Part shown: positions 1-7,760 of the stretch, one piece after another
Layout of the letters: each line of letters starts with the position of its first letter
How positions within the stretch are numbered: the stretch's first letter is position 1
NCBI GenBank assembly: GCA_937863505.1
Contig: CALMGC010000254.1
Location: forward strand, 1 to 34,721
Direction: 5' to 3'
Length of the DNA stretch: 34,721 nucleotides
DNA from: an uncultured Sphingomonadales bacterium
Lineage (GTDB): Bacteria; Pseudomonadota; Alphaproteobacteria; Sphingomonadales; Sphingomonadaceae
Position numbers and translations under genes: made by a program
Notes under the pieces: generated by a model
Told to the model about the DNA's origin: nothing
The model's input: the letters and a program-made list of their open reading frames with translations, nothing else
The model's database searches: none

Positions 1-1
1 C

Positions 2-178
2 ATCGCCACCCCCGACGCGCTCCACTTCACCCCCGCGCTGCCCAAGACCCGCAGCGGCAAGATCATGCGCCGCATCCTCCGCAAAATCGCCGAAGGCGAC
101 ACAGACAGCCTCGGCGACACGAGCACGCTGGCGGACCCCGCGGTGGTGGATGCGCTGATCGCGGGGCGGGTGGGGTAG
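2..178 (+). CDS. acs: Acetyl-CoA synthetase, C-terminal end (partial)
   Basis: Only the last 58 residues are in the window; the gene starts before base 1. The visible peptide contains [11 protein letters not shown], the C-terminal signature of AMP-forming acetyl-CoA synthetase. The lysine in SGK is the catalytic residue that Pat/GNAT acetylases modify in Acs of other bacteria. The enzyme activates acetate to acetyl-CoA through acetyl-AMP in the cytoplasm. The tail after the motif (about 35 residues, ending in a TAG stop) has the usual Acs length. A propionyl-CoA synthetase or related acyl-CoA ligase shares this motif and cannot be excluded from so short a piece, but the tail with LADP...VVDALI fits Acs best. 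Confidence 0.85.
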   Translation: MATPDALHFTPALPKTRSGKIMRRILRKIAEGDTDSLGDTSTLADPAVVDALIAGRVG

Positions 179-197
179 CACCCTGTACGCTCTCCTT

Positions 198-295
198 CCG
201 TTACCCTGACCTTGTTTCAGGGTCCAGCGCGGGGCGAACGACCACCGGTGGTCGCGCGTACACAGCTGGATGCTGAAACGAGTTCAGCATGACGG
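198..295. repeat. Palindromic intergenic repeat (CCGTTA/TGACGG ends)
   Basis: About 98 bp between the convergent acs end and the DUF4349 gene. It holds two hairpin-forming arms: CCCTGA...TCAGGG at about 204-222 and TGCTGAA...TTCAGCA at about 270-288. A perfect 12-bp palindrome ACCACCGGTGGT lies between them at 241-252. The outer ends are imperfect inverted repeats (CCGTTACCCTGA and TTCAGCATGACGG). The architecture matches the elements at 25701-25800 and 21683-21712. It probably also acts as a bidirectional terminator for the two convergent genes. Confidence 0.6.
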
Positions 296-356
296 CTGGA
301 TGGACGGAGGAGCAGGTGAACCCTCGTCAGTCAGCGACGGGCTGTGCCGCGACCTT

Positions 357-1184
357 CTACCTCCGCCGCCAGAACCGCAGCCGCCAACCGAGCCGCCGCC
401 CCACCCACAGCAGCGCAGCGACCACTAACATCCACGGAAACACCGCGACGGCGAAGGTCAGCAGCGCGGCCAGGCTTATCGCCAGCGTCTCCCCCGCGCC
501 GTGCACCGCCAGCCGCACCGGCGCGAGGCTGCCACGCGAGGCGGTGGCGGCATAGTCGATGTTGATCTCCGACATCGCCACGCGGCGGCGCAGCTCCGCC
601 TGTTCACCGCGCGCCGCTTCCAGTTCGGCCTGCGTGTCGGCGAACGCCTTTTCCGCCTGAACGAGATCGCCGACCTTGCCGTTGGCGCTGCCGATCAGCC
701 GGAACAGCCGGTCCGCAAGCGCCTGCTTGGCGCGGACGCGCGCGTCGGTGTCGATCACCTGCTTGGTCACGTCCTCGGCGGTGACGTGCCGCGCGGAGAC
801 GGTCCCGCCCGCCCCGGTCGCCGCCGCGTCGAGCTGCCCCTGGAACGCGGCCGCGAGCCGGGCGTCGACCACCAGCGCGGTCTGCGCGGTCGTGGTCCCG
901 CTCGCGTCGTCGCGGTTGAGGTCGGTCTTGACCACCAGGCACCGCGCGGAGCCGAGCTGACGGCACAACGCCACCTGCCGCGCCTGCACCGGCGCGATGT
1001 CGTCGGCATCGAGCGTGTAGGACAGGCCATAGCTGTAGGCGATCTGCGGTGCCGATACCGCCGGCGGCGGCGCGTTCGGCGCGCCGGCGATGTCAAGGGC
1101 GTTCATCTTCATCGAGCCCGCGTCGTGCCGCTGCCCACACCCCGCCAACGCCACGCACGCCGCCCCGAGCACCAGCCACCGCAT
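357..1184 (-). CDS. DUF4349 domain lipoprotein
   Basis: A predicted envelope lipoprotein of 275 residues. The N-terminus MRWLVLGAACVALAGCG is a short signal peptide ending in a lipobox (LAGC, Cys about residue 16). The middle region (about 100-225) carries the DUF4349 pattern: a mixed alpha/beta part, then a long charged helix rich in Ala/Glu that probably forms a coiled coil. The C-terminus (about 230-265) is a hydrophobic transmembrane span followed by an Arg-rich tail ending in RRR. The open frame extends 8 codons upstream to 1208, but the start at 1184 has a good ribosome binding site (GGGAGAGG) and places the signal peptide correctly. It diverges from the GMC oxidoreductase. The function of DUF4349 proteins is not established; a role in envelope integrity is only a guess. 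Confidence 0.8.
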   Translation of the reverse strand: MRWLVLGAACVALAGCGQRHDAGSMKMNALDIAGAPNAPPPAVSAPQIAYSYGLSYTLDADDIAPVQARQVALCRQLGSARCLVVKTDLNRDDASGTTTAQTALVVDARLAAAFQGQLDAAATGAGGTVSARHVTAEDVTKQVIDTDARVRAKQALADRLFRLIGSANGKVGDLVQAEKAFADTQAELEAARGEQAELRRRVAMSEINIDYAATASRGSLAPVRLAVHGAGETLAISLAALLTFAVAVFPWMLVVAALLWVGRRLGWRLRFWRRR

Positions 1185-1290
1185 ACGCCTCTCCCGCGTG
1201 TCGAACACCTATCATCCAGCTAGGGATTGCTCGTCAAGCCCGCTTGCCTTCACCCGCCCCACGCGCAACGGTGCGGGTGAGGAGAGGCGG

Positions 1291-2898
1291 ATGACCTACG
1301 ATTACGTCATCGTCGGCGGAGGCTCGGCGGGGTGCGTGCTCGCCAACCGGCTGAGCGCGGACCCGGCGGCGCGCGTGCTGCTGCTCGAAGCGGGCGGGCG
1401 CAACGACGGACTGCTGGTGCGGATGCCCGCGGGCGTGTCGCAGCTGATCGCCAAGCGCAATGGGCAGAACTGGGGTTTCTGGACCGAGCCCGAACCGTAT
1501 CTGAACGACCGCCGCCTGTGGTGGCCGCGCGGCAAGGGGCTGGGCGGCAGTTCGGCGATCAACGCGATGATCTACATTCGCGGGCACCGGCGGGACTATG
1601 ACGAGTGGCGCCAGCTCGGGCTCGCCGGTTGGGCGTGGGACGATGTCGAGCCGTATTTCCGCCGTCTCGAACGCCACCACCGCGCGGGCGAGCATCACGG
1701 CGGCGAGGGCCCGCTCCACGTCTCCGCGGGCGAGAGCGTCAGCCCGTTCAACGCCGCCTTCCTCGCCGCCGGGCGACAGGCCGGGTACGCGATCACCGAC
1801 AATTTCAACGGCCCCGAACAGGCGGGCTTCGGACGCTTCGACCTCACCACCTCGAAGGGGCAACGCTGGAGCGCGGCGGTGGCGTATCTCGATCCGGTCC
1901 GCGACCGCGCCAACCTGACGATCGTCACCGGCGCGCGGACCACCGCGATCCGCGTCGAGCGGGGCCGCGCGGTGGGCGTCGACTATGTTCGGGGCAAGCG
2001 CGGCGCGACCGAGCATGCGGCGGCGGGCGAGGTGCTGTTGTGCGCGGGCGCGGTGCAGACGCCGCAGATCCTGATGCTGTCGGGCATCGGCCCCGCCGAC
2101 GATCTCCGCGCCGCCGGGGTGACGGTCCGCCACGACCTGCCCGGCGTTGGCGGCAACCTTCAGGATCACCTCGACGTGGTGCTGAACTGGCGCACGCGCG
2201 GCCTCCAGACCGCGTACAGCGCCACGCGCGGGCTGAGGCAGCTGACCATCGGGCTCCAGTACCTCGCGACCGGCGCGGGCTTCGGGCGGCAGCAGTTCCT
2301 CGAAGCGGGCGCGTTCCTCCTTTCGCGCGAAGGGCTCGACCGGCCCGATATCCAGATCCACGCGGTGCTGGGCATGTTCCGCGACCACGGCAAGCACCGG
2401 GCGACGGAGGACGGCTTCACGCTCCACCTCTGCCAGCTGCGCCCCGAAAGCCGGGGGCGCATCGGGCTGCGCTCGGCGGACCCGTTCGCCGACCCCGCGA
2501 TCCGCGCCAACTACCTCGCCAGCGCCGAGGACCGGCGCGTGCTGCGCGAGGCGGTGCGGATCGGGAGGCGGGTCGCCGGGCAATCCGCGCTCGCCCCGTA
2601 CAATGCGGGCGAGACGTGGCCGGGCGCGGCGGTGGACAGCGACGCCGACGTCGACGCCTGGGTCCGCGCGACCGCCGAGACGATCTATCACCCGGTCGGC
2701 ACCTGCGCGATGGGCGCGGAGGGCGACGGGCAAGCGGTGGTCGACGCACGGCTGCGCGTGCGCGGGCTGGACGGCCTGCGCGTGGTCGACGCGTCGGTGA
2801 TGCCGAGGTTGGTCGGCGGCAACACCAACGCGCCGGTGATGATGATCGCGGAAAAGGCGGCGGAGATGATCGGGGGAGCGGCGGTGCTAGCGGGATGA
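1291..2898 (+). CDS. GMC family FAD-dependent oxidoreductase (choline/alcohol dehydrogenase-like)
   Basis: A 535-residue flavoprotein of the glucose-methanol-choline family. Residues 5-33 form the Rossmann dinucleotide site (VIVGGGSAG, then the acidic end LLLEAGG). The family signature GLGGSSAINAMIYIRGH follows near residue 85. The active-site histidine is H467 in IYHPVGTCAMG, and the final GGNTNAPVMMIAEKAA block completes the FAD site. The length is typical of bacterial choline dehydrogenase and AlkJ-type alcohol dehydrogenases. The open frame runs back to 1090, but the ATG at 1291 is preceded by GGAGAGG and begins directly at the Rossmann strand. No betaine-aldehyde dehydrogenase or transporter lies beside it, so a role in osmoprotectant synthesis is not supported. 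An alcohol-oxidising role is equally possible and the substrate is unknown. Confidence 0.9.
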   Translation: MTYDYVIVGGGSAGCVLANRLSADPAARVLLLEAGGRNDGLLVRMPAGVSQLIAKRNGQNWGFWTEPEPYLNDRRLWWPRGKGLGGSSAINAMIYIRGHRRDYDEWRQLGLAGWAWDDVEPYFRRLERHHRAGEHHGGEGPLHVSAGESVSPFNAAFLAAGRQAGYAITDNFNGPEQAGFGRFDLTTSKGQRWSAAVAYLDPVRDRANLTIVTGARTTAIRVERGRAVGVDYVRGKRGATEHAAAGEVLLCAGAVQTPQILMLSGIGPADDLRAAGVTVRHDLPGVGGNLQDHLDVVLNWRTRGLQTAYSATRGLRQLTIGLQYLATGAGFGRQQFLEAGAFLLSREGLDRPDIQIHAVLGMFRDHGKHRATEDGFTLHLCQLRPESRGRIGLRSADPFADPAIRANYLASAEDRRVLREAVRIGRRVAGQSALAPYNAGETWPGAAVDSDADVDAWVRATAETIYHPVGTCAMGAEGDGQAVVDARLRVRGLDGLRVVDASVMPRLVGGNTNAPVMMIAEKAAEMIGGAAVLAG

Positions 2899-2923
2899 GA
2901 CGGTTAGGGCGTAAGCTCCTCCC

Positions 2924-4969
2924 ATGACCCACCCCTTCTTCTCCCTACACCGCCACGCCATGCTCCGCGTCGGCGCGGCGACGTCGCTGGGGAGCGTGGG
3001 AGATACCGCCGCCAACGCCGCCGCGACGGTCGCGCTCGCCCGGCAAGCGCACGAACAAGGGGTCGACCTGCTCGTCTTCCCCGAGCTCAACATCACCTCA
3101 TACGCGATCGACGACCTGCACCTTCAGTCGGCCACCCACCTCGCCACCGACGCCGCGCTCGCCGAGGTCGTCGCCGCCACCGCCGACCTCTCCCCCGCCC
3201 TGCTCGTCGGCGCGGCGCTGCCCCGCAACGGGCGGCTCTATAATTGCGCGGTCGCGCTGCATCGCGGGCGGGTGCTCGGCGTCGTGCCCAAGACGTTCCT
3301 GCCCAACTATCGCGAGTATTATGAGAAGCGCTGGTTCGCGAGCGGGATGGGACTCGCCGGACTGACGATTGAAGTCGCGGGGCAGACGGCGCCGTTCGGC
3401 ACCGACCTGCTCTTCACCGCCAGCGACAACCCGCCCTTCACCTTCCACGCCGAAATCTGCGAGGATTACTGGGCGCCCACCCCGCCCTCCACGCACGGAG
3501 CGCTCGCGGGTGCGCTGGTCTGCTGTAACCTCAGCGCCTCCAACATCACGATCGGCAAGGCGCGCGAACGCGACCTGCTCTCCGCCGCGCAGTCGGTCCG
3601 CGCGAAATGCGCGTACGTCTATGCCGCCGCCGGGCCGGGGGAGAGCACCACCGACCTCGCCTGGGACGGGCAGGGCAGCGTCCACGAACTTGGGCAACTG
3701 CTCGTCGCGTCCGAGCGGTTCGGCCACGCAGCCGGGATCGCGTATGCCGACATCGACTTGGAGCGCCTCCAGCAGGAGCGCCTCCGCGACGGCACCTTCA
3801 ACGACGCCGCCATCGCCGCCGGGCACCCCGAAACGCGCTTCCGCCGCGTCGCGTTCGAGCATCGCGCGCCTGTGGCCGACCTCGGCCTCCACCGCCCGCT
3901 GCGCCGTTTCCCCTTCGTCCCCGACACGCCTGAGCGCCTCGACGCGGATTGTTACGAGGCGTTCAACATCCAGGTCGAGGCCCTGGCGAAGCGCGTCGCC
4001 GCATCGGGCGGGCGCACGCTGGTGATCGGCGTGTCGGGCGGGCTCGACTCCACCCATGCGCTGATCGTCGCGGCCAAGGCGGCGGACCGGCTCGGCCTGC
4101 CCCGCTCGGCGATCCTCGGTTTCACCATGCCCGGCTTCGCGACCGGCGAGACGAGCAAGGCGGCGGCCTGGGCGCTGATGCGCGCGCTCGGCGTCACCGC
4201 GGAGGAGATCGACATCCGCCCCGCCGCGCGCCAGCTCCTCGCCGACATGGCGCACCCGTTCTCGAACGGCGAGCCGGTGTACGACGTGACGTTCGAGAAC
4301 GTGCAGGCGGGCCTACGCACCGATTATCTCTTCCGCCTCGCCAACCAGCGCGGCGGGTTGGTGGTCGGCACCGGCGACCTGTCCGAACTCGCGCTGGGCT
4401 GGTGTACCTATGGCGTTGGCGACCAGATGAGCCATTACGGCGTCAACGCGGGCGTACCCAAGACGCTGATCCAGTTTCTGATCCGCTGGTGCATCGCGAC
4501 CCGCCAGTTCGACGAAGCGACGCATGGGGTGCTGGCGGGCATCCTCGCGCAGGAGATCAGCCCCGAGCTCGTCCCCGCCGACGCGACCGGCGCGATGCAG
4601 AGCACGGAAGCGGTCGTCGGCCCTTACGAACTCAACGACTTCTTCCTCCACTACATCGTCCGCCACGGCCTCGCGCCGTCCAAGGTCGCGTTCCTCGCCT
4701 GGCACGCGTGGCGTGACCCGGACGCGGGGCTGTGGCCGCTCGACTGGCCCGCCGACAAGCGCCGCGCCTACGACCTGCCGACGATCAGGCACTGGCTCGA
4801 GCGGTTCCTCCACCGCTTTTTCCAGACCAGCCAGTTCAAGCGGTCCGCCCTCCCCAACGGCCCCAAGGTGAGCGCGGGCGGCGCGCTTTCCCCGCGCGGC
4901 GACTGGCGCGCGCCGTCCGACGGGACGGCGGCGCTGTGGGTCGAGGAGCTACGGGCGAACGTGCCGTAG
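2924..4969 (+). CDS. nadE: NAD(+) synthase, glutamine-hydrolysing
   Basis: A 681-residue two-domain enzyme that amidates nicotinic acid adenine dinucleotide to NAD+ using ATP and glutamine, the last step of NAD synthesis. Residues about 12-310 are the nitrilase-like glutaminase domain with the catalytic triad visible as E54 (FPELNITSY), K123 (VPKTFLPNY) and C179 (EICEDYW). Residues about 345-640 are the ATP pyrophosphatase domain with the P-loop SGGLDS at 371-376. The length matches the long glutamine-dependent class also found in Mycobacterium. It starts 25 bases after the GMC gene on the same strand. No strong ribosome binding site is visible ahead of the ATG; another in-frame ATG at residue 13 (MLRVGAAT) could be the true start. 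It ends 7 bases before the convergent small gene. Confidence 0.95.
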   Translation: MTHPFFSLHRHAMLRVGAATSLGSVGDTAANAAATVALARQAHEQGVDLLVFPELNITSYAIDDLHLQSATHLATDAALAEVVAATADLSPALLVGAALPRNGRLYNCAVALHRGRVLGVVPKTFLPNYREYYEKRWFASGMGLAGLTIEVAGQTAPFGTDLLFTASDNPPFTFHAEICEDYWAPTPPSTHGALAGALVCCNLSASNITIGKARERDLLSAAQSVRAKCAYVYAAAGPGESTTDLAWDGQGSVHELGQLLVASERFGHAAGIAYADIDLERLQQERLRDGTFNDAAIAAGHPETRFRRVAFEHRAPVADLGLHRPLRRFPFVPDTPERLDADCYEAFNIQVEALAKRVAASGGRTLVIGVSGGLDSTHALIVAAKAADRLGLPRSAILGFTMPGFATGETSKAAAWALMRALGVTAEEIDIRPAARQLLADMAHPFSNGEPVYDVTFENVQAGLRTDYLFRLANQRGGLVVGTGDLSELALGWCTYGVGDQMSHYGVNAGVPKTLIQFLIRWCIATRQFDEATHGVLAGILAQEISPELVPADATGAMQSTEAVVGPYELNDFFLHYIVRHGLAPSKVAFLAWHAWRDPDAGLWPLDWPADKRRAYDLPTIRHWLERFLHRFFQTSQFKRSALPNGPKVSAGGALSPRGDWRAPSDGTAALWVEELRANVP

Positions 4970-4976
4970 CGGGTGG

Positions 4977-5189
4977 CTACTTGTTCGTCCGCCCCAGCCG
5001 GTCCTCGTCCGCGCCGCCGAGCGGGTTGGCCTGGTTCTCCACATCGCCCTCGCTGGTGGTGAGCCCTTCCAGCTCCGCCGGGTCCTCGCCGGTCGCGAAC
5101 GCGCCCTTCGACTGGCCGATGCCGGGGTTGCGCTCGAGGTCGTCGGGAAAGGGGCTGCCGTCGGTCTTGTCGTGCTTGCTCGTGCTCAT
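4977..5189 (-). CDS. Small hydrophilic protein of unknown function
   Basis: A 70-residue, strongly hydrophilic protein rich in Asp, Glu, Gly, Lys and Asn, with no hydrophobic segment, no Cys, and the composition of an intrinsically disordered protein. It starts MSTSKHDKTDGSPFPDDLER. A near-perfect ribosome binding site AGGAGATATTC precedes the ATG, and codon use matches the neighbours, so this is very likely a real gene. It lies 10 bases downstream of another small hydrophilic gene (5200-5448) and its ribosome binding site abuts that gene's stop, which suggests a two-gene operon. I do not recognise the family. Composition and the candidate stress promoter ahead of the pair suggest a stress-protection role, which is inference. 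Confidence 0.7.
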   Translation of the reverse strand: MSTSKHDKTDGSPFPDDLERNPGIGQSKGAFATGEDPAELEGLTTSEGDVENQANPLGGADEDRLGRTNK

Positions 5190-5199
5190 GGAATATCTC

Positions 5200-5448
5200 C
5201 TAGCTGTCCCGTTCGTCGGGGGGCGTCTGCTTCGTCCCGCTCGTCGTCGCGGTGTCGCCGCCGAGCGCGCTCGGCTGGCGCTTCCGCATATCGCCGGTCT
5301 CCTCGACCCGCTGCCCCTTCATCCCCGGCTGGTCCTCGCCCGGCTCGGGGTGGTTGAGCCGCACCGGGTCCTCGAAATGCTCGTGCCCGCGGCCGCCGGC
5401 CATGCCCGGCGTGTTGTGCCCGTGCATCCGGGCGTCATCCTTGCTCAT
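5200..5448 (-). CDS. Small hydrophilic protein of unknown function
   Basis: An 82-residue soluble protein starting MSKDDARMHGHNTPG, rich in His, Gly, Glu, Asp and Arg, with no membrane segment or signal peptide. The reading frame stays open to 5595, but the start at 5448 is preceded by GAGGAGAAGATC, a strong ribosome binding site. It is the first gene of a pair with the 70-residue gene at 4977-5189. A near-consensus EcfG-type promoter lies just upstream (5471-5496). The composition recalls small desiccation or general-stress proteins of sphingomonads, but I do not recognise a named family. Confidence 0.7.
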   Translation of the reverse strand: MSKDDARMHGHNTPGMAGGRGHEHFEDPVRLNHPEPGEDQPGMKGQRVEETGDMRKRQPSALGGDTATTSGTKQTPPDERDS

Positions 5449-5470
5449 CTGATCTTCTCCTCGACGCTCC

Positions 5471-5496
5471 AACGCGCGAGACGCCCAAGCGGTTCG
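5471..5496 (-). promoter_or_regulatory. Candidate EcfG (general stress) promoter
   Basis: On the minus strand, CGAAC (5496-5492) is followed after 17 bases by CGTT (5474-5471). The published alphaproteobacterial EcfG consensus is GGAAC-N16/17-CGTT, so this has one mismatch. It would start transcription about 15 bases ahead of the ATG at 5448, leaving room for the GAGGAG ribosome binding site. One match of this quality can occur by chance in GC-rich DNA. Confidence 0.4.
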
Positions 5497-5559
5497 CCCG
5501 TCCGTCGCGACAGGGGCACCCCCTACCAATGTTGGACGGGCTGTGGCTAAGGCGAGCGG

Positions 5560-6252
5560 ATGCGTGTCCGCCACTTCCGCCGCCACCTCGTCCAACGCGC
5601 CGCGACCTTTGCCGGAAGTGCGGTATCGAGCGACCGTAGAGCGAACTTAGCGAACTTCCGCGTCGCGACTCGGGCGCGCGCCGCGTTGCTGTTCGCGCTC
5701 CCATTGCTCCTTGCCGCCGCGCCCGTGCGGCCCGGCTTGCCGCATGTTCGGCTCGACACCCCCGAGGGCGCGATCGTGCTGGAGCTCGACATCCGCCGCG
5801 CGCCGATCACCGCCAACAATTTCCTCGCCTATGTCGACGAGCACAAGTTCGACGGCGCGACCTTTTACCGCGCGGCGCGGAGCAAGGCCGATCCGAAGCG
5901 CGGCTTCATCCAGGGCGGAGTGAACCACGTCGCGAGCAAGTCGAAGTTCCCGATCGACCATGAACCGACGACCAAGACCGGGCTGCACCATCTCGACGGC
6001 ACGATCAGCATGGCGCGGTTCCAGCCGGGGTCGGCGCAGGGCGACTGGAGCATCCTCGTCGGCCCCGCCCCGTCGATGGACGCGCACGGCAGCGAGCCCG
6101 GTTATGCCGCCTTCGGCCATGTGGTCAGCGGCATGGCGGTGGTCCGCCGCATCCTCGCCGCGCCGACCTGGCCCGGCGCGCGTACGCCCGAGATGATGGG
6201 GCAGATGATCCATGATCCGGTTACGATCACGCGCGCGACGCGGGTGCCCTGA
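5560..6252 (+). CDS. Peptidyl-prolyl cis-trans isomerase, cyclophilin type, exported
   Basis: A 230-residue cyclophilin. The isomerase domain covers about residues 62-225, beginning HVRLDTPEGAIVLELD and including FYRA, GFIQGG, GTISMAR and the phase GYAAFGHVVSGMAVV. The usual cyclophilin QGGD is QGGV here, and the FHR active-site motif reads FYR, as in other divergent bacterial members. A hydrophobic segment ALLFALPLLLAAAP (residues 42-55) is a signal peptide core, so the protein should act in the periplasm. If translation begins at the ATG at 5560 (AAGGCGAG ahead of it), the signal peptide has an unusually long n-region of 40 residues. The only nearer in-frame option is a TTG at 5686, which has no ribosome binding site. 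The start is therefore uncertain. Confidence 0.85.
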   Translation: MRVRHFRRHLVQRAATFAGSAVSSDRRANLANFRVATRARAALLFALPLLLAAAPVRPGLPHVRLDTPEGAIVLELDIRRAPITANNFLAYVDEHKFDGATFYRAARSKADPKRGFIQGGVNHVASKSKFPIDHEPTTKTGLHHLDGTISMARFQPGSAQGDWSILVGPAPSMDAHGSEPGYAAFGHVVSGMAVVRRILAAPTWPGARTPEMMGQMIHDPVTITRATRVP

Positions 6253-6311
6253 CCCTCGATTTTTCGCGGTTTGTTCCTATCTTAAGAGGGTGGAATGGGA
6301 GCAAGATCAAC

Positions 6312-6563
6312 ATGTTGACGCTATCCGCCCGCGTCTCGCGCGGGCCGCACAAGGGCCGCCCGCTGGTGCTGGCGCGCAATCGCCGGGGCAGGATCGTGAC
6401 CGCGCTGAGCAAGGCGGGCGATGGCCGCCGCGAGCACAGGTCGGAAGAGGAGGCCGCGCGCGCGGTCTGGGCCGAGGGGCATGGCGCGTTCTTCAGTGCG
6501 AACGGTCGCGGCGCGCACGCGGCGTTCCACAAGCCGCGCGCAGGTCGCCGCAGCGCGCGATGA
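6312..6563 (+). CDS. Small basic protein of unknown function
   Basis: An 83-residue basic protein, starting MLTLSARVSRGPHKGRP, rich in Arg, Ala, Gly and His, without Cys or membrane segments. The ATG has a GGGAGC ribosome binding site 8 bases ahead. Its TGA stop overlaps the ATG of the GDSL esterase (ATGA), so the two are translationally coupled. The composition suggests nucleic-acid binding, but no known fold is recognisable. It is probably specific to sphingomonads. Confidence 0.6.
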   Translation: MLTLSARVSRGPHKGRPLVLARNRRGRIVTALSKAGDGRREHRSEEEAARAVWAEGHGAFFSANGRGAHAAFHKPRAGRRSAR

Positions 6564-7138
6564 CCGCGCCGTACATTCTCGCGTTCGGCGACAGCCTGAC
6601 CGCGGGCTATGGCCTGCGCGCGCACGAGTCCTTCCCCGCGCGGCTAGAGGCGCTGCTGCGCGAGCGTCGGCCCGGCGCGGCGGTGCAGAATGCGGGCGTG
6701 TCGGGCGACACCAGCGCCAGCGGTCGTGCGCGGCTGCCGCGCGTGCTGTCGCGCCTGCCGCGCCGCCCGGACCTCGCGATCCTCGAGTTGGGCGCGAACG
6801 ACATCCTCCAGGGCGTCGCGCCCGAGCGGTTGCGCGACAATCTCGACTGGTTGCTCGGCGAGTTCGCGCGCTGCGGCATCCCCGTGCTGCTCGCGGGAAC
6901 GGAGCTGCCGCCGTTTCTCGGACCGTATGCGGCGCGGTACAATGCGGTGTTCGCAGGTTTGGCGGCGAGGCACCGCGTCGCGTTCGACCCGCATTTCCTC
7001 GACGGAGTCGCGGGTGTCCCCGGCCTGACGCTCGCCGACCGGCTCCACCCCAATGCGCGCGCGATCGACACCGTCGCGCGCCGCATCCTGCCGCTGGTCG
7101 AGCGCGAACTCGACCGGGAGGCCACGAAGGCGGCGTGA
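6560..7138 (+). CDS. GDSL/SGNH-family arylesterase (TesA-like)
   Basis: A 192-residue SGNH hydrolase of the arylesterase/lysophospholipase L1 group that cleaves ester or thioester bonds. All four blocks are visible: GDSLTAGYG (nucleophile S12), GVSGDTSASG (Gly), GANDILQG (Asn) and DRLHPN near the C-terminus (Asp and His of the triad). E. coli TesA carries a signal peptide and works in the periplasm, but this protein begins MTAPYILAFGDS with no leader, so it should stay in the cytoplasm. The start is fixed by the ATGA overlap with the upstream small gene. In many proteobacteria this gene sits beside an ABC transporter (YbbA); no such neighbour is present here. Confidence 0.9.
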   Translation: MTAPYILAFGDSLTAGYGLRAHESFPARLEALLRERRPGAAVQNAGVSGDTSASGRARLPRVLSRLPRRPDLAILELGANDILQGVAPERLRDNLDWLLGEFARCGIPVLLAGTELPPFLGPYAARYNAVFAGLAARHRVAFDPHFLDGVAGVPGLTLADRLHPNARAIDTVARRILPLVERELDREATKAA

Positions 7139-7202
7139 CGGTTACGCGGCGGCAACCATCTCCGGACACGATCGGGTGAGGTCTCGCGCGCATCGTGCCC
7201 CG

Positions 7203-7352
7203 ATGATCCCGCGCAACGTATTCCGCAGCCGCTGGGCGGCGCTGTTATGGGCGGGCGGCATCCTGTGGACCGCCTACGACATCGCCAGCGCGCCGCCGGG
7301 CGCGCCGGACAATGCCGCCGGCGCGGCCACGATCGCCAACGCGCTGGGCTAG
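7203..7352 (+). CDS. Tiny membrane protein of unknown function
   Basis: A 49-residue peptide, starting MIPRNVFRSRWAALLWAGG. It has a basic N-terminus, one hydrophobic stretch (about residues 11-27, WAALLWAGGILWTAYDI) and a small polar tail rich in Ala and Pro. It could be a single-span inner-membrane protein. The ribosome binding site is weak. It ends 3 bases before the convergent acidic protein gene. The positive-inside pattern and the end-to-end fit between neighbours support it; the lack of a recognised family lowers confidence. Confidence 0.5.
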   Translation: MIPRNVFRSRWAALLWAGGILWTAYDIASAPPGAPDNAAGAATIANALG

Positions 7353-7355
7353 CGC

Positions 7356-7706
7356 CTAGGGTCGCGTCGCGACGTCGTCGCCGTCCTCCTCGTCGCCCGG
7401 CTCCGGCCCGTCGCCGGTCTCGAAGTCGTCCTGCGCGTCGTCCTCGTCCATGTCCTCCTCGGCCATGGTGACGGTGGCGTCCTCCTCGCCGACCTCGCCG
7501 TCCTCCATGACCAGATCGTCCTCCGGCTCGTCCGCGTCGTCCTTGTCGAGCCCCGCCACGTCCGGGTCGAGATCGGTCAGGATCGTCCCGTCGGACGGCC
7601 CGTCGCGCGTCGCCTCCAGGATCTCGGCGCGCTGGCTCTCGTCATAGCCTTCCTCGTCGAAGCTGTCGTCGCCCGACCCCTGCGGCATCACCCGGTTCCC
7701 GCCCAT
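7356..7706 (-). CDS. Highly acidic small protein of unknown function
   Basis: A 116-residue protein in which close to half the residues are Asp or Glu after the first 20, starting MGGNRVMPQGSGDDSFDEEG. It has no Cys, no membrane segment and low sequence complexity, so it is likely disordered and soluble. A GGAGAG ribosome binding site precedes the ATG. It lies downstream of the MFS gene on the same strand with 54 bases between them, and a candidate EcfG-type promoter sits in that gap. I do not recognise a function. Extreme acidity suggests a counter-ion, nucleic-acid-mimic or chaperone-like stress role, but this is only speculation. Confidence 0.7.
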   Translation of the reverse strand: MGGNRVMPQGSGDDSFDEEGYDESQRAEILEATRDGPSDGTILTDLDPDVAGLDKDDADEPEDDLVMEDGEVGEEDATVTMAEEDMDEDDAQDDFETGDGPEPGDEEDGDDVATRP

Positions 7707-7734
7707 GAAACTCTCCGTTGTTGGTCCAGTGCCA

Positions 7735-7760
7735 ATCGAACGACGGGCGGCGCGGGTTCC
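7735..7760 (-). promoter_or_regulatory. Weak candidate EcfG-type promoter
   Basis: On the minus strand a perfect GGAAC (7760-7756) is followed after 17 bases by CGAT (7738-7735), one mismatch from the CGTT of the EcfG -10 element. Predicted transcription would begin about 20 bases ahead of the acidic protein's ATG at 7706. It sits in the short gap after the MFS stop codon. Support comes only from sequence similarity. Confidence 0.3.

Noticed and set aside
1251-1279. CACCCGC...GCGGGTG pairing in the leader of the GMC gene as a riboswitch
   Set aside because: Only a 7-base stem with no further conserved structure; not enough to call a regulator.
1234-2733. 499-codon open frame on the minus strand opposite the GMC oxidoreductase
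   Set aside because: Very Arg/Ala/Pro-rich shadow of a strong coding gene in GC-rich DNA; no recognisable domain.
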